Below are positions 1-5,607 of a stretch of DNA of 9,594 bases, in pieces. The notes beneath the pieces were generated by a model. That model had not been told where the DNA came from. It did not search any database and saw only the letters and a list, made by a program, of their open reading frames with translations. This DNA is from Methanoregula sp. UBA471 (lineage in GTDB: Archaea > Halobacteriota > Methanomicrobia > Methanomicrobiales > Methanospirillaceae): positions 115,044 to 124,637 of the forward strand of contig DADT01000005.1 in assembly GCA_002495065.1 (NCBI GenBank), written 5' to 3'. Each line of letters opens with the position of its first letter. Within the stretch, counting starts at the first letter, position 1. The translations under genes and the position numbers were made by a program.

Positions 1-890
1 GTGATCGGGATGATCACGATCTGGACCGTTGCCACACATGGCGGTAGAATAAGCCCCTTGTCATCTCCGTGCATGCTGATCAGAGCAGCAATTGAGCGCT
101 CTGAGATTCCGTAACAGGTCTGTTGGGCGAGTCTCTGCTCACCGTTTTTATCCTCGTAGGTGATATTGAAAGTCCGGGAAAAATGATCGCCGAGGTGGTG
201 CACTGTCCCGATCTGGAGTGTTTTGCCATTCGGCATAATTGCGTCTACAGCGATGGTAAAATCTGCACCGGGAAATTTGTCCCAGTCAGGACGTTTTGAG
301 ACGAGAGTCGGGATGCAGAGACCATCATAGAATTCCCGGTAGAGCCGTATTGCCTCTTCGACCTGAACATTTGCTTCCTCCCATGTTGCATGAACCGTAT
401 GAGCCTCTTTAAAAGATGTAATTTCCCGGAGGCGGATGAGCGGGCGGGTCTGTTTTGTCTCGTACCGGAATGTATTTACAATCTGGTAATACCTGACCGG
501 GAGATCAGCATGTGAGCGGATCCACAGGGCATACATAGGATAGATAGCTGTCTCGCTGGTCGGGCGCAGCGCAAGTTTGACATCAAGCGGGACAGTCCCC
601 CCATGTGTCACCCAGTAGACTTCGTCTTCGAAACCCTTGATATGCTCTGCCTCTTTCATGAATTCCTGTTCGGGGATCAGGAGGGGGAAGAGTGTTTCCT
701 GATGATCGCGGTCAAGGAGATCGCGGAGCCTCTGGTATACAAATTTGCGAATCGCGAACCCGTAGGGATACCATACATACAATCCCTTGACAGGGTAGCG
801 GACGTCCATAATCTCAGCCCGCCACAAAATATCGTTATACCATGCAGAAAAGTCTTTTTTTAACGGCAGGGCCCCCGCATCATCGTCCAT
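1..890 (-). CDS. proS: Prolyl-tRNA synthetase, archaeal type (3' part missing)
   Basis: Class II aminoacyl-tRNA synthetase that charges tRNA-Pro with proline in the cytoplasm. The visible part is the first 296 residues; the remainder, normally the anticodon-binding and C-terminal domains of a protein of roughly 480 residues, lies beyond base 1. Seen in the translation: the proline/ATP-site stretch LRPTSETAIYP at residues 108-118, and motif 2, FRYE (141-144) followed by TRPLIRLRE (148-156). SFKEAHTVHAT follows shortly after. There is no large editing insertion after motif 2, which fits the archaeal/eukaryotic-like form. The start is ATG at 890; a GAGG ribosome-binding motif about 9 nt upstream overlaps the stop codon of the preceding membrane-protein gene. 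The gap to that gene is 12 bp, so the two are probably co-transcribed. Identity is secure from motifs; only the end is unseen. Confidence 0.95.
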   Translation of the reverse strand, partial: MDDDAGALPLKKDFSAWYNDILWRAEIMDVRYPVKGLYVWYPYGFAIRKFVYQRLRDLLDRDHQETLFPLLIPEQEFMKEAEHIKGFEDEVYWVTHGGTVPLDVKLALRPTSETAIYPMYALWIRSHADLPVRYYQIVNTFRYETKQTRPLIRLREITSFKEAHTVHATWEEANVQVEEAIRLYREFYDGLCIPTLVSKRPDWDKFPGADFTIAVDAIMPNGKTLQIGTVHHLGDHFSRTFNITYEDKNGEQRLAQQTCYGISERSIAALISMHGDDKGLILPPCVATVQIVIIPI

Positions 891-902
891 GAACCAGTTC
901 CT

Positions 903-1469
903 CTAAGCTACTAAATGTATGATAACCGGTGTAATAAAAGCCTCGACAAATGCGGCGATAAGCACAAGAGGTATAACGTATAGCAAAAACAGGCGGGCAA
1001 ATCCACGTGCTTCCTCCGCAGCGTCTCCCCCGTTATACCATTCAGCTATCAGCGACTGGGCAAGCAGGATGCCAAATGAACCAGAAAGGATGAACGCCGG
1101 GATTTCAAAGATACCATGGGGGAGGATTGCTGCGGCAACAAAAACTACAGAATGATCCTTGTGCACGATCTCCATGATAGAACCGATCAAAATGCCATTC
1201 AGGCTCAGGATAAATATCGTAAGAATGCCAAATGATGCGCCTCCCAGGAAAAGGAGGACGCATGCCTCAAGATTATTGAAAAAGAGCCTGACAAAGATTT
1301 CCGGAGTATCTTTTCCCATGATCTGGCCGGCGATCTCTTTTTCAAAGAGTTTCATCAGATCTTCCCCAATCTGCGGGTTCTGCATCGTTCCTACCCAGCC
1401 AACGGTGATCGTTGCAAAAAAGAGGAGTATCGTGATTATTATCGCATTTCTTAACGGCGATTCAGACAT
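903..1469 (-). CDS. SpoIIM (stage II sporulation protein M)-like membrane protein
   Basis: A 188-residue polytopic membrane protein that resembles the SpoIIM-related family found widely in archaea and non-sporulating bacteria; its biochemical role is unknown. Hydrophobic segments lie at about residues 8-27, 62-88, 108-140 and 157-187. Family-like features are the paired asparagines N65-N66, the NG pair at 91-92, the motif PHGIFEIPA at 117-125 and the C-terminal EAFITP at 176-181. The name comes from Bacillus engulfment, which has no counterpart here, so it should be read as a family label only. The ATG start at 1469 lies inside the 3' end of the DUF63 gene (8-bp overlap), implying translational coupling. 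proS follows after 12 bp. Family assignment is from recalled motifs. Confidence 0.8.
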   Translation of the reverse strand: MSESPLRNAIIITILLFFATITVGWVGTMQNPQIGEDLMKLFEKEIAGQIMGKDTPEIFVRLFFNNLEACVLLFLGGASFGILTIFILSLNGILIGSIMEIVHKDHSVVFVAAAILPHGIFEIPAFILSGSFGILLAQSLIAEWYNGGDAAEEARGFARLFLLYVIPLVLIAAFVEAFITPVIIHLVA

Positions 1470-2310
1470 AGAGTACCATCCGGGTCATATCCCGTATCCC
1501 GGGTGCAAGACCGACTACTATCATTGCAAGGAGGACAAGGTGCCAGAATGCGGGATTTGCCTCTTTGCGGTACATCTCCATAATGTAGATCGCCGGGAAG
1601 AGCACGACCAGTTTTAAGGGAAACATCACAAATGCTGTACCCGTCCATTCAATCAGGGCCGATCCAACCACATGCTGTTCGATATACTGCACTGATGGAT
1701 GCAGGTCTATACCAAAACTCGTGGCACTGGCATCCAGCAACTGCCCGAAAAGGAGCGTGATATAGAGTGGATCGGTCACATACTGCCAGCGCAGCACGTA
1801 ACGCATGCAAGCAAAGACCAGCAGGGTTGCAACCGTCGCCATCAGAGGGATAACAGTCAGGACGAAGAGATCGATTCGGGTATGCGTCATTCCCCATGCA
1901 ATAAGGACCAGCGCGACACAGAATACCGAGAAGATTCCAACACCGGCATATATCCTGAGATAATTCTTACACAAGCCCCGTTTTTCCAGATAATGCGAGA
2001 TCACGAGAATCGTCACCGTGTAGAAAAATATCACGAAATAAATCAGAGGGGTGACGATCAGGAACTGGAGATCAGACTGGATCATACGGGAATCCTGGAT
2101 TACCCGGAGCACACCCCCTAATATGATGTAGGGGAGAGTAGCCATTACAAACGGACCATCAAGAGGAAATCCGGATTTTTTAAACCAGCGGTAAATGAAA
2201 TACACCGCAATGATAAGAATGAGTGCGTAGGTAAGTGTTTCTACGGCATTATAGGGTTGCTCGTATCGTATAGGATCGATGTAGTATTTGTATATGAAAT
2301 CACTAATCAT
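1462..2310 (-). CDS. DUF63 family integral membrane protein
   Basis: A 282-residue archaeal membrane protein of unknown function, with about seven or eight hydrophobic segments (roughly 27-41, 54-70, 81-105, 119-141, 148-170, 182-196, 221-245, 255-275). Features that recall DUF63 are ILGGVLRVIQDS at 63-74, GQLLDASATSFGID at 189-202, and GLAPGIRDMTR at 267-277 near the end. Several acidic and basic residues in or beside membrane helices (R69, D73, D193, D274) suggest a functional polar site, but no reaction is known. The N-terminus MISDFIYKYYIDPI looks like a complete family start, supporting ATG at 2310. It heads a minus-strand unit with the SpoIIM-like gene and proS. No Shine-Dalgarno sequence is visible, and a TATA-like element about 30 nt upstream fits a leaderless transcript. 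Confidence 0.82.
   Translation of the reverse strand: MISDFIYKYYIDPIRYEQPYNAVETLTYALILIIAVYFIYRWFKKSGFPLDGPFVMATLPYIILGGVLRVIQDSRMIQSDLQFLIVTPLIYFVIFFYTVTILVISHYLEKRGLCKNYLRIYAGVGIFSVFCVALVLIAWGMTHTRIDLFVLTVIPLMATVATLLVFACMRYVLRWQYVTDPLYITLLFGQLLDASATSFGIDLHPSVQYIEQHVVGSALIEWTGTAFVMFPLKLVVLFPAIYIMEMYRKEANPAFWHLVLLAMIVVGLAPGIRDMTRMVLYV
2284..2296 (+). promoter_or_regulatory. Candidate TATA element for egsA
   Basis: TTTGTATATG (2287-2296), together with the overlapping GTATTTG just upstream, is the only AT-rich TATA-like stretch at the right distance before the egsA start. It lies inside the 5' coding part of the opposing DUF63 gene. A box centred near 2286 would put transcription start at about 2312, and one centred near 2293 at about 2319. 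These fit leaderless initiation at the ATG of 2313 or the in-frame ATG of 2322 respectively. No Shine-Dalgarno sequence is seen. Assignment is by position and composition only. Confidence 0.35.
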
Positions 2311-2312
2311 CC

Positions 2313-3401
2313 ATGATCAGAATGAGTGCAGATGCAATAAAATTACTCAAACCGAAGGTTTTTGACAAATCCAAATGGATGCAGCTGCCAAGGGATGTTG
2401 TCATCGGTCACGATGTTTTCGGGCAGATACCTTCGGTCTGCGAAGATCTCAAACTTGGTACATCTGCGCTCCTTATATCCGGGAAAGGTACAATGGGTGT
2501 TGCGGGGAACACTATCCGGAATATCATGCGACCATCTTATACCGTCAAGACCTTCCTCGCAAACGAGATCAGCATCCCTGTCATCAGGAAGGCACAAAAA
2601 GCTGCGGAGGGATTGGACTTTGTTATTGGTGTTGGCGGGGGGCGGGTGATCGATACTGCGAAGATCGTTTCATACAATCTCGATCTCCCGTTTATCTCCA
2701 TCCCTACAGCAGCATCTCATGACGGTATCGCCTCATCCCGCGCATCAGTGCCTACCGGTGAAGGACATGCATCGCTGGATGCCCAGCCCCCTATTGCAAT
2801 TATTGCTGACACGGGGATTATCGCTGCTGCCCCCCACCGGCTCCTTGCCGCAGGGTGTGCAGATGTGATCTCGAACTATACTGCCATTCTCGACTGGGAG
2901 CTTGCTCACCGGGTTAAAGGGGAACCTATGAGCGAGTATGCAATTGCGTTATCGAAGATGACGGCTGAGATATTAATGAGCAACGCCCACCTGATCAAAC
3001 CGAACCAGGAGCAGTCTGCGTGGTTCGTTATAAAGGCGCTCGTGTCCAGCGGGGTTGCCATGAGCATCGCAGGATCTTCCCGCCCGGCAAGCGGAGGTGA
3101 GCATAAGTTCTCTCATGCACTTGACAAGCTGGCCCCGGGAAAGGCGCTTCATGGTGAGAGTTGTGGGATCGGGACAATCATTTCCATGTACCTCCATGGC
3201 GGGGACTGGAGAGGTATCCGCAACTCGCTGAGGAGTATCGGAGCCCCGGTGACGCCCCGCGAACTTGGCATAGATGACGCAATAGTTGTCGAGGCCCTCC
3301 TCATGGCAAAAACTATCCGTCCGGAGCGCTTCACAATATTCGATATGGGGATAACAAGGGAATCTGCGCAGAATCTCGTGCAGATGCTCTACATGGAGTG
3401 A
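2313..3401 (+). CDS. egsA: sn-glycerol-1-phosphate dehydrogenase
   Basis: Reduces dihydroxyacetone phosphate to sn-glycerol-1-phosphate with NAD(P)H, the step that sets the stereochemistry of archaeal membrane lipids. The 362-residue protein has the iron/zinc-dependent dehydrogenase fold signature. Nucleotide-binding GVGGGRVIDTAK is at 106-117. The PTAASHDGIASSRAS stretch at 131-145 is typical of the family. Likely metal ligands are D184 in GCADVISN, H264 (or H268) in GGEHKFSHALD and H280 in LHGE; these are assigned by analogy with glycerol dehydrogenases. The first ATG is at 2313, but an in-frame ATG at 2322 (MSADAI) is equally possible. The gene faces the DUF63 gene with only 2 bp between the start codons. 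UPF0179 follows immediately, with its ribosome-binding site overlapping the egsA stop. Confidence 0.95.
   Translation: MIRMSADAIKLLKPKVFDKSKWMQLPRDVVIGHDVFGQIPSVCEDLKLGTSALLISGKGTMGVAGNTIRNIMRPSYTVKTFLANEISIPVIRKAQKAAEGLDFVIGVGGGRVIDTAKIVSYNLDLPFISIPTAASHDGIASSRASVPTGEGHASLDAQPPIAIIADTGIIAAAPHRLLAAGCADVISNYTAILDWELAHRVKGEPMSEYAIALSKMTAEILMSNAHLIKPNQEQSAWFVIKALVSSGVAMSIAGSSRPASGGEHKFSHALDKLAPGKALHGESCGIGTIISMYLHGGDWRGIRNSLRSIGAPVTPRELGIDDAIVVEALLMAKTIRPERFTIFDMGITRESAQNLVQMLYME
2336..2344 (-). promoter_or_regulatory. Candidate TATA element for the DUF63-SpoIIM-proS unit
   Basis: On the minus strand this reads AATTTTATT, centred about 30 nt upstream of the DUF63 ATG. It therefore lies inside the egsA coding sequence. 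The spacing would give a leaderless or almost leaderless transcript, consistent with the absence of a Shine-Dalgarno sequence. Assignment is by position and composition only. Confidence 0.35.
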
Positions 3402-3412
3402 GTGTGGTCAGC

Positions 3413-3859
3413 ATGTCCGAGATAAAAACAAAGGTAACCCTGGTCGGAACAGTCCTTGCAAAACAGGGTGTCGAATTTATTTATGAAGGTGAAGCTGCCG
3501 ACTGTAACTCCTGCAAGGTGAAAAAGGCGTGCAATAACCTCCAGGTTGGCAGGAAATACCGTATCGTATCGGTACGGTCAACGCACCATGAATGCATGGT
3601 CCATCTGGATGGGGCAACAGCAGTTGAGGTTATGGAGGCACCGGTCACTGCTCTGATTAATGCGGATATGGCAATCGTCAATTCAAAGATCAAGGTCGAC
3701 CTCTCCTGCAACAAGAGTGACTGCAGGAGCTATTCCCTCTGCCGCCCGGATGGGGTAGTGGACGGCGAAAAGTATGTTGTTACGGATGTACTTGGAAATG
3801 CTTCTGATATCTGTCCGAAAGGGCGGGCATTGAAACTTGTCGACATTAAACCCGGGTAA
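3413..3859 (+). CDS. UPF0179 family eight-cysteine protein
   Basis: A 148-residue archaeal protein of unknown function with no membrane segment or signal peptide. Eight cysteines are present, in two clusters: C31-x2-C34-x5-C40 (DCNSCKVKKAC) plus C61, and C99-x4-C104-x5-C110 (SCNKSDCRSYSLC) plus C134 in ICPKG. This arrangement suggests binding of an Fe-S cluster or zinc, which is an inference. The N-terminal half looks like a small beta-rich domain (KVTLVGTVLAKQGVEFIY). The start is placed at ATG 3413 because GGAGTGAG at 3395-3402 is a good Shine-Dalgarno sequence about 10 nt upstream; a GTG at 3398 in the same frame would overlap the egsA stop. The 11-bp spacing from egsA indicates one operon. 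Confidence 0.82.
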   Translation: MSEIKTKVTLVGTVLAKQGVEFIYEGEAADCNSCKVKKACNNLQVGRKYRIVSVRSTHHECMVHLDGATAVEVMEAPVTALINADMAIVNSKIKVDLSCNKSDCRSYSLCRPDGVVDGEKYVVTDVLGNASDICPKGRALKLVDIKPG

Positions 3860-3895
3860 TTTACTCATGCCTCACTTAAGGAACAGACTCGTTCA

Positions 3896-3964
3896 CATTC
3901 ACCCGGCAACCCTTCCGATTTGACCGCAATCACGGTCATCCGGCATCCGTTTGGAAGGTGAATG
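3896..3964. repeat. Imperfect nested inverted repeat upstream of the channel gene
   Basis: An outer perfect 8-bp arm, CATTCACC (3896-3903) with GGTGAATG (3957-3964), encloses an inner perfect 6-bp hairpin, TGACCG (3921-3926) with CGGTCA (3933-3938), loop CAATCA. Smaller complementary pieces lie between them: CCG 3915-3917 with CGG 3941-3943, or alternatively TTCC 3913-3916 with GGAA 3953-3956. A short T run follows at 3967-3970. It could be the transcript end of the egsA-UPF0179 unit, a structured RNA or a protein-binding site. The sequence alone does not decide. Confidence 0.45.
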
Positions 3965-4005
3965 AATTTTCCTCCTGAATAACATATAACGGCTCTTTTC
4001 TGGCC

Positions 4006-4015
4006 ATGACGTCAT
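4006..4015. promoter_or_regulatory. Perfect palindrome ATGACGTCAT, candidate operator
   Basis: A 10-bp perfect palindrome sits about 50 bp upstream of the TATA-like box of the channel gene. This is a common distance for an upstream activator or repressor site. Three copies of TCCTGA surround it (3973-3978, 4017-4022, 4029-4034), the last two 12 bp apart, close to one helical turn. TCCTGA also occurs inside coding regions here, so only the arrangement is suggestive. Confidence 0.3.
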
Positions 4016-4062
4016 CTCCTGATAATAGTCCTGACGATTTTATCACACCAAAAAAGCAAGCG

Positions 4063-4072
4063 AGTATTTATA
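4063..4072 (+). promoter_or_regulatory. TATA-like promoter element of the potassium channel gene
   Basis: AGTATTTATA follows an A-rich, BRE-like stretch (CCAAAAAAGCAAGC, 4048-4061). Its centre lies about 34 nt before the ATG at 4102, which predicts transcription start near 4094 and a leader of only about 8 nt. No Shine-Dalgarno sequence precedes the ATG, in keeping with a leaderless or near-leaderless message. Confidence 0.5.
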
Positions 4073-4101
4073 CGATCACATAGCCAGACCTTCAGTTATT
4101 C

Positions 4102-5037
4102 ATGACGGAAGGTACATCGGGTCTTCAACCGGGGATGTACGACAGAATTCAGGAACAGGTATACTTCCTGCTCGAATCTCCGGCGAACCATAACAGGGCA
4201 CGGAAATTCATTATTTATTTTATTGCTTCGCTGATCCTGCTCAACGTTATTGCGGTTATTCTTGAAACAAAATATGAATTATTTATTGAGTACCAACCCT
4301 GGTTCTTTGCAATAGATTTTTTTTGCGTTTTTGTTTTCTCGATTGAATATTCCCTCAGAATCTGGGTCTGCGTCAGGGATCCACGGTATTCTTCCCCAGT
4401 CAAAGGACGAATCCGGTATGCTTTATCCCCATTAGCCCTTTTTGATCTGATAGCAATTTCCCCTTTTTACCTCCCGTTACTCATCCCGATAGAATTCCGC
4501 CTTCTCAGATTGCTGCGACTGCTAAGAATATTCAGGGTATTAAGACTCGGCAGTTACTCTCACGCATTCGAAACTTTTGCTGATGTCCTGAAGTCCAAGA
4601 AAGAGGAGCTAATCATCGCCTTAGTCATGGCATTAATCATCCTGATACTGTCATCCAGCGCCCTGTACGTTGTCGAACGTGAGGCACAGCCTGATAAATT
4701 TTCATGCATCATGGATGCCATGTGGTGGGCAGTAGTGACCCTGACGACAGTAGGATACGGTGATGTTTATCCGATAACACCCCTCGGGAAATTTATCGGT
4801 TCTCTCGTTGCACTTGCAGCGATCGGATTGTTCGCCCTCCCTGCAGGTGTCCTTGCCGCCGGTTTTGCGCAGAGTGTCCAGAAAAGATGTTCTCATAACT
4901 CCGGCCATACTACCGTCTGCCCTCGATGTGGAACTGAGTTCGATATTCATACCAGTCCGGCGCCATCGACCTTAAAAGACAATGGTGAAAGCAGTTCTCC
5001 TGAAGAAAATAAAAATACCGAGTCCCCTCTCAAGTGA
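4102..5037 (+). CDS. Six-helix voltage-gated-type potassium channel subunit
   Basis: A 311-residue membrane protein of the voltage-gated K+ channel (ion_trans) family, expected to form a tetramer in the cytoplasmic membrane. Helices: S1 about 36-56, S2 68-90, S3 108-128, S4 133-150, S5 169-191, S6 230-257. S4 carries arginines at every third position (133, 136, 139, 142, 145, 148), the voltage-sensor pattern. Acidic partners E82 in S2 and D115 in S3 are present. The pore helix leads to the K+ selectivity filter TTVGYGD at 215-221. Instead of an RCK or cyclic-nucleotide domain, the tail has a Cys/His-rich patch (C263, H265, H269, C273-x2-C276, H283) and then a polar, low-complexity end rich in Ser, Pro and Glu. 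It stands alone between non-coding gaps with its own promoter. Which ion movement or gating signal it serves in vivo is unknown. Confidence 0.93.
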   Translation: MTEGTSGLQPGMYDRIQEQVYFLLESPANHNRARKFIIYFIASLILLNVIAVILETKYELFIEYQPWFFAIDFFCVFVFSIEYSLRIWVCVRDPRYSSPVKGRIRYALSPLALFDLIAISPFYLPLLIPIEFRLLRLLRLLRIFRVLRLGSYSHAFETFADVLKSKKEELIIALVMALIILILSSSALYVVEREAQPDKFSCIMDAMWWAVVTLTTVGYGDVYPITPLGKFIGSLVALAAIGLFALPAGVLAAGFAQSVQKRCSHNSGHTTVCPRCGTEFDIHTSPAPSTLKDNGESSSPEENKNTESPLK

Positions 5038-5144
5038 ACTGATACCCGGAAAATCACAATAGATGGGCTCAGTAGAAACATACATGAACGGGAGTTCACA
5101 CCCGAACCATGAAAGTCATTAAATCCTATAATTTTATGAGGGCT

Positions 5145-5178
5145 CCCCGCCTCAGGGCCTCTCCGAGGCACGGCGGGG
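5145..5178 (+). ncRNA. GC-rich stem-loop, candidate structured RNA element
   Basis: CCCCGCC (5145-5151) pairs perfectly with GGCGGGG (5172-5178). Inside, GCCTC (5157-5161) pairs with GAGGC (5165-5169) across a TCC loop. A second copy of GCCTC at 5149-5153 competes for the same GAGGC arm, so two mutually exclusive folds are possible. The strand of transcription is unknown and plus is given arbitrarily; the structure, not expression, is what is seen. It could also be part of a transcription end signal for the channel gene. Confidence 0.35.
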
Positions 5179-5215
5179 CATTGCGGTGTTTACAAATATG
5201 CTTATAGACACTGAT

Positions 5216-5247
5216 CCGTTGCGGGGGCGCCCCGTCGGGGGCAACGG
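5216..5247 (+). ncRNA. Second GC-rich stem-loop, candidate structured RNA element
   Basis: CCGTTGC (5216-5222) pairs perfectly with GCAACGG (5241-5247). Inside, CCCC (5230-5233) can pair with GGGG (5237-5240) over a GTC loop. Alternatively GGGGCGCCCC (5224-5233) is itself a palindrome. The element lies 37 bp after the first GC-rich hairpin, so the two may belong to one structured RNA. Strand and expression are not known. Confidence 0.35.
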
Positions 5248-5301
5248 GGTTCATCACAAATAATTATGAGGAATTAACAATCCATTTCTCACATCTGTTT
5301 A

Positions 5302-5340
5302 ATTTAATATGGAAAATGGAGCTCCGTTTTCCTATTAAAT
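5302..5340. repeat. 39-bp near-perfect palindrome, candidate bidirectional terminator
   Basis: The left arm 5302-5321 and right arm 5322-5340 are complementary over 19 positions. The exceptions are one bulged T (5310) and one T/G wobble (T5317 with G5326). The centre is the palindrome GGAGCTCC (5318-5325) and the outer parts are A/T-rich (ATTTAATA with TATTAAAT). It lies between two convergent genes and would form a similar hairpin in RNA from either strand. A shared transcription end signal is therefore the simplest reading; a dimeric protein-binding site or a relic of a small mobile element are alternatives. Confidence 0.5.
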
Positions 5341-5607
5341 GCTTGAGGCCCATCGGCATCATATCCGTTTTCATAGGAAATCCTCAAAATATTTTCTTAA
5401 CGCTCTTTTCTGGTCTACGGCATGGAATGCCTCCACCCTTGCCGCTGTGGCATCCCCACTGGAGCGATAACCCCAGAGAAGGTAATACAAAACAATCGCA
5501 AAGTGCAGGGGCGGTTCGGGGGGACAGGCACTGCTCCCTTTGTAAACAGGTGCTTCACAATTTGTTGAAAACTCAGGGTTCCTGCAAAGCCAACAGATGC
5601 GTATTTT

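Larger units (their letters stand above)
5128..5271. repeat. Imperfect direct repeat bracketing two GC-rich hairpins
   Basis: ATAATTTTATGAGG at 5128-5141 recurs as ATAATTATGAGG at 5260-5271, differing only by two T residues. The copies bracket both GC-rich stem-loops and start 132 bp apart. Possible readings are a duplicated regulatory site, a degenerate target duplication around a small inserted element, or chance in AT-rich sequence. Confidence 0.4.
5038..5607. other. 570-bp non-coding gap between convergent genes
   Basis: No convincing gene lies here. Open frames that cross it have no family resemblance and either overlap the hydrolase gene or are full of unlikely residues. The gap is a mosaic of AT-rich DNA with GC-rich stem-loops (5145-5178, 5216-5247), a 39-bp palindrome (5302-5340) and weaker inverted repeats: TTGAGG 5343-5348 with CCTCAA 5382-5387, and GGCAT/ATGCC 5419-5431. 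In 5432-5607 I see only short complementary pieces and nothing interpretable. The gap separates the 3' ends of the channel gene and the ADP-ribosylglycohydrolase gene, so transcription end signals for both must lie within it. Confidence 0.7.

Noticed and set aside
1159..1617. 152-codon plus-strand frame opposite the SpoIIM-like and DUF63 genes
   Set aside because: Composition is that of a shadow frame; it spans the junction of two well-supported minus-strand genes.
5141..5250. tRNA gene in the GC-rich hairpin region
   Set aside because: The stems do not form a cloverleaf, and no anticodon arm, T-loop or acceptor pairing of the right lengths is present.
5038..5607. CRISPR array or insertion sequence in the gap
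   Set aside because: There are no regularly spaced repeats and no transposase fragment; the direct repeat has only two copies.
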